Source: CAZSCF01 sp964547585
GTDB lineage: Bacteria > Patescibacteriota > Minisyncoccia > Moranbacterales > UBA2206
Direction: 5' to 3'
Length of the DNA stretch: 64,000 nt
NCBI GenBank assembly: GCA_964547585.1
Contig: CAZJOI010000001.1
Span: 1-64,000, forward strand
A program made the position numbers and the translations under genes. Below, piece after piece: positions 23,584 through 32,416 of the stretch. The notes beneath the pieces were generated by a model. That model was not told the origin of the DNA and made no database searches. It was given only the letters and a program-made list of their open reading frames with translations. Positions within the stretch are counted from its first letter, which is position 1; every line of letters starts with the position of its first letter.

Positions 23584-25803
23584 CTAAGTCTCAAAAGCGC
23601 ATTCTTTATTGGAACATTTCTCTTTGCCTTTGGCGGCAAAAGCCATCAGTGATTTGCATTTGGGACATTTGTTGCCAGTCGGCTTATTCCACATAGCAAA
23701 ATCACATTTCGGATAAGTGTTGCAAGCAAAAAAAAGTCTGCCACGCTTGGATTTTTTTTCTACAAGTTCTCCTTGGCCGCATTTGGGACATTGAATGCCG
23801 GTTTTCTTTTCAATTTTTTTGATAGTTTTACATTCTGGATATTTCGAACAACCCAAAAAAGTTCCAAATTTTCCTCTCTTTACCACCATTGGTGCCCCGC
23901 AAAGCTCACAAGTCTCCCCGGAATTTTCAGAGTCTTCCTTTTTTTCAGCATCAGTTTTTTCAGTATAATGGCAATTAGGATAATTAGAGCAAGCAATGAA
24001 TTTTCCAAAGCGTCCAAATTTTACAATCAAATTGCCTCCACAATCTGGACAATTTTTATCCAGCTTTTCTTGAAAATCTTCCTTTTTGATTGCCTTGGTT
24101 TTGGAGAGCAAATTTTTGTGGAAAGGTTCATAAAAATCTCTGATAACCGGCACCCATTCTTTTTTACCCTCAGCAATTTCATCCAAATCTTCTTCCATTT
24201 TGGCTGTAAATTTATAGTCAACAATGCTTCCAAAATGTTCTACTAAAAGATCGGAAACTAAAATTCCAATTTCTTCCGGAAAAAGTCTTTTGTTTTCATC
24301 TTTGGAAACATATTTTCTATCAATGATAGTCGAAATTGTCGGAGCATAGGTCGAAGGTCGTCCGATTCCATATTCTTCCAGAATTTTAACCAAAGTCGCT
24401 TCACTATAGCGAGCTGGTGGTTGAGTGAATTTTTGTTCCGAAAGAACTTGCAACAGATCTAAGATGTCCTTTTCTTTCATTTCTGGCAATAAATTTTCAG
24501 ATACTGGTAATTTATCTCCATAAATTTTCAAATAACCATCAAATTTAATAGTTGAGCCAATCGCTCGTAAAACATAATTTTCTTTTGATTCTTTTTGCGA
24601 AGCAGTAATATCGCAGGTTACGGAATTCATGACAGCCGGAGTCATTTGAGAAGCGACCATTCTTTGCCAAATCAATCGATAGAGTCTAAATTGTTTTGGA
24701 TCCAAAAATTTCTCAATAGACTTGGGATCCTTTTCTGGATTGCTGGGACGAATGGCCTCGTGAGCTTCTTGAGCACCTTTGGATTTTGTTTTGAAAAATC
24801 TGGGACTTTCTAATGAATAATTTTTTCCGAATTTTTGGGTGATGATTTTTTGTGCAGAAACCAGTGATTCAATGGAAAGATTGACGCTGTCTGTTCGCAT
24901 ATAGGTAATGAGGCCGACGTGGCCTTCGCTACCCAAATCTATTCCTTCATAAAGTTGCTGAGCAATCATCATAGTTTGCTTAGCAGAATATCCGAGCTTG
25001 CTAATGGAATCTTGTTGCAATGTGGAAGTGGTGTAGGGTGGTAATGGAGTTTTTTCAACTTCTTTTTTAGTAATACTTTCAATTTGATAATCGGCTTTTT
25101 CCAAAAAACTCACAATTTTTTCCGATTGTTTTTTATTTTTAACGCCAAGCTTGCCAACAGCTTTGTTATTTTCTTTGGCGAGCTTAGCTTCAAATTCTTT
25201 GGATTTTTGAGTTTTGAGTTTGGCGCCAATGGCCCAATATTCAACTGGTTTGAAATTTTTAATTTCTCTTTCTTTTTCCACAATCAATCGTAGTGCTACA
25301 GACTGCACGCGTCCAGCACTGAGTCCGCGTCGGATTTTTTTCCAGAGAAAAGGGGAGAGTTCATAACCGACCAAACGATCCAGCACGCGCCTGGCTTGTT
25401 GAGCGTCAACCAAATTTAAATCAATACTGCGAGGATTGGACAAAGCTTTTTCAATGGCGGTTTTAGTAATTTCATGAAAAACAATTCTTTTGGATATTTC
25501 TTTTTTATTGAGTCCAAGAGATTCGGCCAAATGCCAAGCGATGGCTTCTCCTTCACGGTCCTCGTCAGTTGCCAGAATTACCTCTTCAGATTTCTGGGCA
25601 ATTTTTTTAAGCTCGTCGACACGCACCCTGGCTTTCAGGGGTACTTCGTATTCAGGCGCGAAGTTATTCTCAATGTCGATACCCATTTTTTTGGTTGGTA
25701 AATCGCGAACATGACCATAGCTGGATTTCACACTATATTTTTTGCCCAAAAATTTGGAAATAGTCTTGGCTTTAGTTGGAGACTCAACAATAATTAACTT
25801 CAT
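23584..25803 (-). CDS. topA: DNA topoisomerase I
   Basis: Type IA topoisomerase relaxing negative supercoils, 739 residues. The Toprim domain begins IIVESPTKAKTISKFLG and includes ATDEDREGEAIAWHL. The catalytic Tyr is in GLITYMRTDSVNLS. The C-terminus carries four Cys4 zinc ribbons: CPDCGG...CSNYPNC, CELCGA...CSKYPEC, CPKCGQ...CNTYPKC and CPKCKS...CSNKEC. I choose MKLIIVESPT (25803) as start because the 18 upstream codons run into the intergenic space and are not topoisomerase-like. It lies 11 bases downstream of dprA in one operon. Confidence 0.96.
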   Translation of the reverse strand: MKLIIVESPTKAKTISKFLGKKYSVKSSYGHVRDLPTKKMGIDIENNFAPEYEVPLKARVRVDELKKIAQKSEEVILATDEDREGEAIAWHLAESLGLNKKEISKRIVFHEITKTAIEKALSNPRSIDLNLVDAQQARRVLDRLVGYELSPFLWKKIRRGLSAGRVQSVALRLIVEKEREIKNFKPVEYWAIGAKLKTQKSKEFEAKLAKENNKAVGKLGVKNKKQSEKIVSFLEKADYQIESITKKEVEKTPLPPYTTSTLQQDSISKLGYSAKQTMMIAQQLYEGIDLGSEGHVGLITYMRTDSVNLSIESLVSAQKIITQKFGKNYSLESPRFFKTKSKGAQEAHEAIRPSNPEKDPKSIEKFLDPKQFRLYRLIWQRMVASQMTPAVMNSVTCDITASQKESKENYVLRAIGSTIKFDGYLKIYGDKLPVSENLLPEMKEKDILDLLQVLSEQKFTQPPARYSEATLVKILEEYGIGRPSTYAPTISTIIDRKYVSKDENKRLFPEEIGILVSDLLVEHFGSIVDYKFTAKMEEDLDEIAEGKKEWVPVIRDFYEPFHKNLLSKTKAIKKEDFQEKLDKNCPDCGGNLIVKFGRFGKFIACSNYPNCHYTEKTDAEKKEDSENSGETCELCGAPMVVKRGKFGTFLGCSKYPECKTIKKIEKKTGIQCPKCGQGELVEKKSKRGRLFFACNTYPKCDFAMWNKPTGNKCPKCKSLMAFAAKGKEKCSNKECAFET

Positions 25804-25814
25804 AATTTTTTTGA

Positions 25815-26891
25815 TTATAATATTATGTAATTTTGTCCGCCGATATTTCTTACCCAACCCTTAAGTTCCATTAAAGTTAGATTAGAAAGGACGCTAACTG
25901 TTCCTAGTTTAGATATTTTAGCGATATTGTCAATGTGAAGCGGATCGGTGGATAAAATTTTCAATAGAATTTCTTCTTCTTTATTCTCCGGAATTTTCAA
26001 AAAGCTCTGGTTACTTTTTTCTATTTTTCCTAAATTTAATTCTTCCAAAATATCCCTAATGCTGGTCACAACTTTGGCGCCCTTTTTGATGAGATCATTA
26101 GTGCCAAAAGACTGTGGAGAAAAAATTGGACCGGGAACTGCAAAGATTTCGCGATTAAATTCCAAGGCCAGAGTGGCGGTGATGAGTGAGCCGCTTTTTT
26201 CTCCCGCTTCAATAATCAAAGTTCCCATGGAAAGTCCAGCGACAATTCTATTTCTGGCTGGGAAGAGGACAGGGAGTGATTCGGTAGGTACGGCATATTC
26301 ACTGAGAAGCAATCCATTCTCCAAAATTTCTTGTGACATGTTGAAATTTATGCGCGGATGCAAATGTTCATTGTCCAGACTGTCAGCCAAGACGGCGACA
26401 GTTTTCCCTCCAGCGTTCAAGGCGCCGCGATGGGCAAAAGAATCAATGCCAATAGCCATGCCACTAGCGACAATTATTCCGGCTCGAGCCAGTTCGCGGG
26501 AAAAATTTTCCGCTACTTGTTTGCCATACTGGGTATATTTTCTGGATCCAACAATAGAAATGATGGGCGCACTATTCAAATCTAGGTTACCTCTTGCATA
26601 TAATAAGTAGGGGGGATTGGAAATTTCGCGAAGGAGAATTGGGTAATCGGAACTCTCCCAATCAATGAGGCGAATATTTTCTTTTTGCATTTTTTCCCAT
26701 TCAGCATCCGGATCAATATTTTTTCTTTGCTCAATAACTTTGGCCGCCGCCGCTTTGCCAATGCCACTTTTTTCCAGATCCGGAAAATCGGCTTTCCAGG
26801 CTGCTTCCGCACTGCCAAAAAAGCCCACCAAAAGACGCATTTTTTGTGCTCCAATACCTTCTATTCTATTTAAAGCATTAAGATATTTCAT
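25815..26891 (-). CDS. dprA: DNA-processing protein DprA/Smf
   Basis: Protects incoming single-stranded DNA and loads RecA during natural transformation. The Rossmann-like core shows SIVGSRKYTQYGKQVA, SGMAIGIDSFAHRGAL, FPARNRIVAGLS and EAGEKSGSLITA. An N-terminal helix-hairpin region (LNRIEGIGAQKMRLLVGFF) and a C-terminal winged helix (DNIAKISKLGTVSVLSNLTL) complete the 358 residues. The start MKYLNALNR at 26891 is preferred over a frame that runs 21 codons back over a divergent promoter. The partial comEC at 63448 fits with DNA uptake capacity. Confidence 0.94.
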   Translation of the reverse strand: MKYLNALNRIEGIGAQKMRLLVGFFGSAEAAWKADFPDLEKSGIGKAAAAKVIEQRKNIDPDAEWEKMQKENIRLIDWESSDYPILLREISNPPYLLYARGNLDLNSAPIISIVGSRKYTQYGKQVAENFSRELARAGIIVASGMAIGIDSFAHRGALNAGGKTVAVLADSLDNEHLHPRINFNMSQEILENGLLLSEYAVPTESLPVLFPARNRIVAGLSMGTLIIEAGEKSGSLITATLALEFNREIFAVPGPIFSPQSFGTNDLIKKGAKVVTSIRDILEELNLGKIEKSNQSFLKIPENKEEEILLKILSTDPLHIDNIAKISKLGTVSVLSNLTLMELKGWVRNIGGQNYIIL

Positions 26892-26922
26892 ATTTCCTTT
26901 GTAATATAGCATTTTTCGCTTA

Positions 26923-26951
26923 TTGACAAAAGCGAGGAAATCTGCTATACT
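26923..26951 (+). promoter_or_regulatory. Consensus sigma-70 promoter for the structured RNA
   Basis: TTGACA (26923-26928) and TATACT (26946-26951) are exactly 17 bases apart. This is among the best promoters in the window. It points right, away from dprA, with a predicted start near 26958. Confidence 0.82.
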
Positions 26952-26957
26952 CATTTG

Positions 26958-27157
26958 TTATGTTAAAAATTGCCTATGTTGGTTTTTAAAGCCTCGGGCG
27001 TAAGTTCGAAAAACAAAAGACCCTCCTTACTTTTGTCAGTAGAGTCGAGTGTATTTGACGGTGATAATTCACAACAAGATATCACTTACGCACGGGACTT
27101 TGAAAACCAAGGATTTTAAAAAAGCGGGAATACCTTTATGGCCATTCTCGCTTTTTG
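26958..27157 (+). ncRNA. Unidentified structured small RNA (about 200 nt)
   Basis: There is no sensible reading frame, but it has a consensus promoter upstream and an intrinsic terminator at the end. Bases 26979-27005 (starting TTGGTTTTTAAAG) pair with 27084-27110 (ending CTTTGAAAACCAA) as a stem of about 27 bp with two mismatches. Inside are three hairpins: CAAAAG/CTTTTG (27014-27035) with loop ACCCTCCTTA, GTCA/TGAC (27035-27059), and GTGATA/TATCAC (27061-27085), the last competing slightly with the long stem. The first loop resembles the anti-SD tail of 16S rRNA. It lacks the tmRNA and SRP motifs I know, and is not clearly 6S RNA. Confidence 0.65.
27119..27157 (+). terminator. Terminator of the structured RNA
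   Basis: AAAAAGCGGGAAT (27119-27131) pairs with ATTCTCGCTTTTT (27144-27156) with one G-U pair, closing a 12-base loop and ending in a T run. Confidence 0.85.
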
Positions 27158-27169
27158 AATCCTCAACCC

Positions 27170-27192
27170 ACTTGGACATTCAATGTCCAAGT
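27170..27192. repeat. 23-base dispersed odd palindrome (family A), copy 1
   Basis: A perfect palindrome with 11-base arms around a central C; arms begin ACTTGGACATT. The last base reaches the pth stop codon. The same palindrome occurs at 53180-53200 and 53271-53297. Confidence 0.88.
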
Positions 27193-27707
27193 TAGAGGTT
27201 TGTTTTTTTTACTTCTTCCAAAACTTTTTCCAAAACATCTTTTATTTTTTCTGACTCTTCATCGGAAAATTTTTGGAGAACGAAAACTTCCGAAGGCAAA
27301 TCGGTTTCGACGCCAACTCCGATGCGGATGCGCTTGAACTTTTGCGTACCGAGTTTGTCGATAATATTTTGCACGCCATTGTGTCCGGCGGAAGATGAGT
27401 CAGTAGCCAGACGATATTCACCCAGCACAATATCTTTATCATCATGAATGACCAAAATGTCATCCGGAGAAAGTTTATAGAAACTCAAAATACTTTGCAC
27501 GGCTTCGCCAGACAAATTCATAAAAGTTTGTGGTTTTACCAGAGTAATTTCTTTGTTGGTCGAAATATCAGCGTTGAATTTTTTGTTGAATTCAAATTCT
27601 GGAAAATTCAAATCTGTTTTCAATTTATCCAAAAATTCAAAACCAACATTGTGTCGAGTGCCAATATATTTTTCTTCCAGATTGCCGAGACCGATTATAA
27701 GTTTCAT
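27192..27707 (-). CDS. pth: Peptidyl-tRNA hydrolase
   Basis: Releases tRNA from peptidyl-tRNAs that drop off the ribosome. The active-site residues can be read: Asn in GLGNLEEKYIGTRHNVGF with the catalytic His, KPQTFMNLSGEAV, VIHDDKDIVLGEYRL with the Asp, and SAGHNGVQNI. The 171 residues are slightly short of the usual 185-195 but all motifs are present. The stop codon overlaps the dispersed palindrome at 27170. The LCP gene lies four bases upstream on the same strand. Confidence 0.95.
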   Translation of the reverse strand: MKLIIGLGNLEEKYIGTRHNVGFEFLDKLKTDLNFPEFEFNKKFNADISTNKEITLVKPQTFMNLSGEAVQSILSFYKLSPDDILVIHDDKDIVLGEYRLATDSSSAGHNGVQNIIDKLGTQKFKRIRIGVGVETDLPSEVFVLQKFSDEESEKIKDVLEKVLEEVKKTNL

Positions 27708-27711
27708 AAGT

Positions 27712-29328
27712 TTATTTTTTATTAAAATTCAAACTTTCTTCATTATCTCTGGAACTTTCCAGATCCTGAATTGTGCCTTCTTCTATATTATATATTCCCG
27801 ACAAATCTTTTCCAAGTACGATAACAATTGGCAGTTCAGCAGCATCTCTGTTTTTACTAACTGAAATTTTTGGTGTTGCCAAACTTCGTATATTTTCTGG
27901 CACAGTATCAGCAGTTGAGGCCGGTAATTTTTTAACCAGTTCATCTAGTGTAAATAATTTTGTGTCGCCAGTCAGATCATAGGCAACTGTTTTTTCTGCA
28001 ACTGTTTTGTCAGTTGTTTTTTTAATCGTAATATTTTTGTAATCCAAGTTAACGCTCAAAAGTTTTTTAATTTTTTCAATCAAATAGGTATCGCCGCTTC
28101 GGTTGATAATCACGATAGAAGCATTTTCTTTGGAAATTTCTTCTCTTTTTCTTTTGATTTCATTTAAGTCAAAAATATTCTGCGCTAATTCCTGAATTTC
28201 ACTATAATTTCCAACTCTAGGTACCAAGGCCGAGGCACCGACTGCTTCTCGAATGTTTCGTGAAATTTTCAGGAGACTGTCTTTATTCCAAGCATCCAAG
28301 ACCATGGTATTGATATTTTGAGTATCCAATTTTTTGGAGAGTTCCAGAAAGGCTCCTATTTCATCTGTGCCAACATTGGTTTTCAGATTATCGCCCAAGG
28401 CATTGAGAAAGTTATTGAGAGCAAAAACATTTGCCAAATTTCCAACAGAAAAGAATTTATTTTTGAAAGATTGCATGACTTGTTGCTGTCTTTTGGCTCG
28501 ACCAAAATCTCCTTCGGGATCGTTGTGTCTCTCACGGGCATATTTGAGGGCAGTGGCTCCGTCCAGTTGATGAAAACCTTTTTTCAATTCAAAAGTTTCA
28601 TAACTATAATTTGGACCTGGATAGGTGGGGTCGTAAAAATCTCTCTCGCTGATAATATTGATGCCGCCGATAGCATCAACCATCTTTTGAAATCCATCGA
28701 AATTCAAAACAGCATAATAATCTACATTCAAGGCAGTCAATTCCTTTATAACGTCCAAAAGCGGTGCAATTTGCTCCGTTTCATTTTTTGGAGAAGAGAC
28801 AACGCCATATTGGTAAACAGAATTTATTTTAGTCCAAAAATGAGCTTTTGGAATTTCTACAAAAAGATCGCGGGGGATCGAAAGCAACGCAACTCGGTTA
28901 GTTTTAGTGTTGATACTTAGAACTATGATAGTGTCAGTCAAATTTTGTCCGGGCTTGCCTTTGCCAGCAATGCCCAAAAGGAGAATATTTATTCTTCCGC
29001 TAGCGGCACCTTTGAGGTTGGAAATTGAGGATGGAGTAGCCAATGATTTCATGGTTCCAAGTAGAGACGCTTTTTCGTCAGACAAACTTACTTTTTTACT
29101 GACAAAATATACTTTTGAAACTACAAAGGTTCCGTAGGAAATTCCCAATGCGGCAATAATCAGAAGAATTGAAAAGACTACCTTTTTTAATGAAGAGTTA
29201 TCCTTCTTGGGCAATAGGTTTGGCTTGGACGTGTCTTGTTTTTCTGTCAGTGAATCATAAAAATCGTCCCATTCGTCTGGGCCAAGATGGGCGGGTCTTT
29301 GTAGATGATTTCTAGATTTTGTCTTCAC
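27712..29328 (-). CDS. LytR-CpsA-Psr (LCP) family cell-envelope protein
   Basis: Membrane-anchored transferase family that attaches glycopolymers to peptidoglycan. A ~50-residue cytoplasmic N-terminus precedes one membrane segment (about 49-71). The LCP domain follows with NILLLGIAGKG, TDTIIVLSIN, SIPRDLFVEIP and GGINI, then the Arg-rich ALKYARERHNDPEGDFGRAKRQQ, which binds the pyrophosphate. A C-terminal LytR_C-like domain occupies about 400-500. The 538 residues are typical of two-domain members. It lies upstream of pth on the - strand, divergent from lepB. Confidence 0.93.
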   Translation of the reverse strand: MKTKSRNHLQRPAHLGPDEWDDFYDSLTEKQDTSKPNLLPKKDNSSLKKVVFSILLIIAALGISYGTFVVSKVYFVSKKVSLSDEKASLLGTMKSLATPSSISNLKGAASGRINILLLGIAGKGKPGQNLTDTIIVLSINTKTNRVALLSIPRDLFVEIPKAHFWTKINSVYQYGVVSSPKNETEQIAPLLDVIKELTALNVDYYAVLNFDGFQKMVDAIGGINIISERDFYDPTYPGPNYSYETFELKKGFHQLDGATALKYARERHNDPEGDFGRAKRQQQVMQSFKNKFFSVGNLANVFALNNFLNALGDNLKTNVGTDEIGAFLELSKKLDTQNINTMVLDAWNKDSLLKISRNIREAVGASALVPRVGNYSEIQELAQNIFDLNEIKRKREEISKENASIVIINRSGDTYLIEKIKKLLSVNLDYKNITIKKTTDKTVAEKTVAYDLTGDTKLFTLDELVKKLPASTADTVPENIRSLATPKISVSKNRDAAELPIVIVLGKDLSGIYNIEEGTIQDLESSRDNEESLNFNKK

Positions 29329-29471
29329 AGATGTGTTTAAGCGCGCTCTAATAATACCAATTTAAATGTCTAAAGTCAAAATTTGGCTTAAAATAAAGGA
29401 AATCAGCCCTTGCCAAAAGGCCAATTATCTGGTAGTCTGGAGGAAGAAATTAATATTTTTCATGTTGAAAG

Positions 29472-30092
29472 ATGACAGAAATAGGCAATGATTATAAAAA
29501 AGAGAGTTATTATGGTGTCGGGAGCTTCATTTTGGAGCTTTTAAAGATATTCTTTTTAGCCTTTATCATAATTATTCCCGTCAGGGTTTTTTTATTCCAA
29601 CCATTCTTCGTTCAAGGGGCTTCCATGGAGCCGAGTTTTGAGGACAGCCAGTATTTGATCGTGAATGAGTTTGGCTATAAGGAAACTAAAGTCGGAATAG
29701 CTGACAAAAATCTTTTTACCATAAATCCATTCAGGGATCTTTCTAGAGACGATGTGGTAGTTTTCCGCTATCCCAAAGATCGTAGCAAGTTTTTCATTAA
29801 AAGAATAACCGGTTTACCAGGCGAGAAAATTGAAGTCAAAGACAATCAAGTCAGAATTTTCAATTCCGAGAATCCAAATGGATTTATCTTGGATGAGTCA
29901 ACATATCTTTCTTCAGCTGAAAAAACTTTTGGAGATTTAGCCATTACTCTTAAGGATAATGAATATTTTGTGATGGGGGACAATCGGATGTTTAGCTCGG
30001 ATTCAAGATTTTGGGGTCCGGTGACCAAATCAGATATTGTCGGCAAAGTTCTAATGAGAGCTTGGCCACTAAACAACATAAAAGTATTTTAA
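29472..30092 (+). CDS. lepB: Signal peptidase I
   Basis: Removes signal peptides from exported preproteins. One membrane segment (about 18-42) precedes the catalytic domain. The nucleophile Ser is in QGASMEPSF, the general-base Lys in FIKRITGLPGE, and the conserved GDNRMFSSDSRFWGPV closes the active site. The 206 residues are normal for single-anchor forms. The start MTEIGNDYKKE has no SD. hisS starts 17 bases after the stop. Confidence 0.95.
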   Translation: MTEIGNDYKKESYYGVGSFILELLKIFFLAFIIIIPVRVFLFQPFFVQGASMEPSFEDSQYLIVNEFGYKETKVGIADKNLFTINPFRDLSRDDVVVFRYPKDRSKFFIKRITGLPGEKIEVKDNQVRIFNSENPNGFILDESTYLSSAEKTFGDLAITLKDNEYFVMGDNRMFSSDSRFWGPVTKSDIVGKVLMRAWPLNNIKVF

Positions 30093-30109
30093 TTTTTTCA
30101 AATAATCGT

Positions 30110-31543
30110 ATGGCCAAATCTAAACTTTTGAAAAACAAAAAAAAATTGGCTAAAAAAACAGCAAATAAATTAGGTAAGAAAAAAACCGGTATGCCGAAAA
30201 AAAATAAACCGAAAGAAATGAAAGAAGTTGAACAACTTTTGCTTCAGACTCTTCGAGGTATGAAGGATATTCTACCTGAGGATCAACCTTTTTGGGAACA
30301 AGCACGCCGAGCTTCGGAAAAATTAGCCCGAGATTATGGCTATGTCAGAATTGATACGCCGCTAGTTGAATATTCTAATTTGTTTGTGCGTGGAATTGGA
30401 AACGGAACGGATATTGTGGAAAAGGAAATGTATAATTTTGTTACTCGCGGAGGAGACAAGGTCTCTTTGCGACCAGAGATAACTGCCGGAATTGCCAGAA
30501 CTTTTATTCAACATGGTATGAATGTTTGGTCTAAACCAGTTAAGCTTTTTTCAACCGGTCCAGTTTATCGTTATGATCGGCCACAGGAGGGTCGTTATCG
30601 TGAGCATCATCAAATAAATTATGATGCTTTTGGAGAACAGGATGCAATTTTGGATGCGCAAATGATTCAGATGGCTTTTCGGGTTGTGCAAAGTTTGGGC
30701 ATCAAAGCTGCGCAGGTTCAAGTCAACTCCATTGGTTGTCCAACTTGCCGCAAGGAATACCGAGAACTGCTGGTGAGTTATTTTGAATCCAGAAGAAATA
30801 AGCTTTGTCAAGATTGTAAAAGAAGGCTGGAAATTAATCCGCTCAGAATTTTGGACTGTAAAGAAGATAAATGTATGCAAGTGACGGTAACAGCTCCGCA
30901 ATCTATCGATCACTTATGTGATGATTGCCGAACTCATTTCAAAAATCTTTTGGAATATTTGGATGAATTGGATTTGTCCTATACGATTAATCCGCAATTA
31001 GTTCGTGGACTTGATTATTATACTAAGACTGTTTTTGAAATTTGGTCTGGTCAAGAGGAAGGACGCAAGTTTTCTTTGGGTGGTGGTGGACGCTACGATG
31101 GGCTAATCAAATCCCTTGGCGGAGAAGATACTCCAGCTGTCGGTTTTGGATTAGGACTTGAAAGACTTATAATGGAAATGAAGAGAGTTCAGGCTAAGCC
31201 TTACAGGGCTCCGAGGCCCAAAGTATTTTTGGCACAACTGGGAGATTTGGCCAAGAAAAAAAGTTTGCGACTGTTTTCTGATCTGGAAAAGAATGGAATT
31301 TTGGTAGCTGAAAGTTTTGGTCGTGGTAGTCTCAAATCACAACTGCGATCAGCTGACAAATTGGGCGTAGAAATTACCTTAATTCTTGGACAAAAAGAAG
31401 CTTTGGATGAAACAGTTATTATCAAAAACATGAAAACGGGTGTTCAGGAAATTTCCAGTCTCGACAAATTGGTTGATTTAATTAAGAAAAAATTGAAAGT
31501 GGATAATGTGGTGGTTTATCACGAAAATAATATCCACACGTAA
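30110..31543 (+). CDS. hisS: Histidyl-tRNA synthetase with Lys-rich N-terminal extension
   Basis: Class II synthetase charging tRNA-His. Motif 1 region LRGMKDILPEDQPFW, motif 2 FSTGPVYRYDRPQEGRYREHHQ, the histidine motif RGLDYYTKTVFE and motif 3 PAVGFGLGLERL are intact, followed by the C-terminal anticodon-binding domain. The first ~45 residues are almost all Lys, Asn, Gly and Ala (KSKLLKNKKKLAKK), unusual for bacterial HisRS and possibly an RNA-binding tail. A Cys-rich insert (CPTC, CQDC, CDDC) is in the middle. I start at the ATG at 30110; upstream codons overlap lepB. Confidence 0.95.
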   Translation: MAKSKLLKNKKKLAKKTANKLGKKKTGMPKKNKPKEMKEVEQLLLQTLRGMKDILPEDQPFWEQARRASEKLARDYGYVRIDTPLVEYSNLFVRGIGNGTDIVEKEMYNFVTRGGDKVSLRPEITAGIARTFIQHGMNVWSKPVKLFSTGPVYRYDRPQEGRYREHHQINYDAFGEQDAILDAQMIQMAFRVVQSLGIKAAQVQVNSIGCPTCRKEYRELLVSYFESRRNKLCQDCKRRLEINPLRILDCKEDKCMQVTVTAPQSIDHLCDDCRTHFKNLLEYLDELDLSYTINPQLVRGLDYYTKTVFEIWSGQEEGRKFSLGGGGRYDGLIKSLGGEDTPAVGFGLGLERLIMEMKRVQAKPYRAPRPKVFLAQLGDLAKKKSLRLFSDLEKNGILVAESFGRGSLKSQLRSADKLGVEITLILGQKEALDETVIIKNMKTGVQEISSLDKLVDLIKKKLKVDNVVVYHENNIHT

Positions 31544-31579
31544 AATAGTAAATGGTGTTTATTAGAAGGGAGGTTTTTT

Positions 31580-31843
31580 ATGATCGAAGTCAAAAGAAAA
31601 GACAGAGAAACTTCTGAAAGTTTAATCAGAAGATTTGGCCGTCGCGTTCAACAGAGCGGTGTTTTGGTTCAGGCCAGAAGATCGAGATTTCGTACTGAAG
31701 AAAAAAGCAAACGTGAAAAGAGAGAAGGCGCCATGTACAAAATGAAAGTTAAAAAAGTTGTGGACCGACTCAAAAAAATGGGCAAATTTGATGAAGAAGA
31801 ATTTAAAAACGTCAAAAAGAAATTAGTTAAAAAAGAGAAATAA
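31580..31843 (+). CDS. rpsU: Small ribosomal subunit protein bS21, extended
   Basis: The first ~55 residues match bS21: IEVKRKDRETSESLIRRFGRR followed by VQQSGVLVQARR. bS21 sits near the platform and the anti-SD helix of the 30S subunit and helps mRNA binding. Here a basic helical extension of about 30 residues follows, making 87 residues against the usual 55-70. The gene has a good SD (GGGAGG) 8 bases before the ATG, in contrast to hisS just upstream. yqeY starts five bases after its stop, a common rpsU-yqeY pairing. Confidence 0.88.
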   Translation: MIEVKRKDRETSESLIRRFGRRVQQSGVLVQARRSRFRTEEKSKREKREGAMYKMKVKKVVDRLKKMGKFDEEEFKNVKKKLVKKEK

Positions 31844-31848
31844 AATAT

Positions 31849-32301
31849 ATGTCTCTCAAACAAACAATAGCTGAGGATATGAAGGCGGCCATGAAAGAGG
31901 GCAACGTACTCAAGCGTGATACTTTGCGTATGCTTGACTCGATGATCAAAAATACCGAAATTGAAAAAATGAAAAAGGAAACAGGTTTGACTGATGAAGA
32001 AGTAATTGAAGTTGTTACTCGAGCGGTCAAACAAAGAAAAGACAGCATATCGCAATTTGAAGCTGGTGGCCGACCAGAGTTAGCTGAAAAAGAAAAAAAT
32101 GAAATTGAAATTCTGTCAGCCTATATGCCAGCTCAACTTGGCGAAGCTGAAGTCAGAAAGGTTGTAAAAGAAGTCATCTTGGCAGCTGGCGCTGCTTCCA
32201 AAGCTGATATGGGCAAAGTCATGGGACAAGTCATGAGTCGCCTTAAAGGTCAAACAGACGGCAATGTTGTCAAAAAGATTGTTGAGGAAGAATTACAATA
32301 A
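31849..32301 (+). CDS. yqeY: GatB/YqeY domain protein
   Basis: A 150-residue all-helical protein of the YqeY family, related to the tRNA-binding tail of GatB and Glu-tRNA amidotransferase. It begins SLKQTIAEDMKAAMKEGN and contains VLKRDTLRMLDS and AYMPAQLGEAEV, the family's conserved segments, ending GQTDGNVVKKIVEEEL. It probably binds tRNA or assists the amidotransferase, but no precise function is established. It follows rpsU by five bases and ends at a strong terminator. Confidence 0.92.
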   Translation: MSLKQTIAEDMKAAMKEGNVLKRDTLRMLDSMIKNTEIEKMKKETGLTDEEVIEVVTRAVKQRKDSISQFEAGGRPELAEKEKNEIEILSAYMPAQLGEAEVRKVVKEVILAAGAASKADMGKVMGQVMSRLKGQTDGNVVKKIVEEELQ

Positions 32302-32314
32302 AATCTTTTCAAGT

Positions 32315-32347
32315 AAAAAACACCCCAAATAAAAGAGGGTGTTTTTT
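32315..32347 (+). terminator. Terminator of the hisS-rpsU-yqeY transcript
   Basis: AAAAAACACCC and GGGTGTTTTTT pair around a loop of about eleven bases, 14 bases after the yqeY stop. Confidence 0.9.
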
Positions 32348-32416
32348 GTATCCAAAAATTTGCACGATTAATTTTTTTATACTAATATTATATTACAGTA
32401 AAAATTGAATAAGTTT

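Noticed and set aside
26958..27157. tmRNA or SRP RNA
   Set aside because: There is no tRNA-like end, no tag reading frame, and no conserved SRP tetraloop region; 6S RNA is not excluded but the single long stem with three inner hairpins does not match its usual shape.
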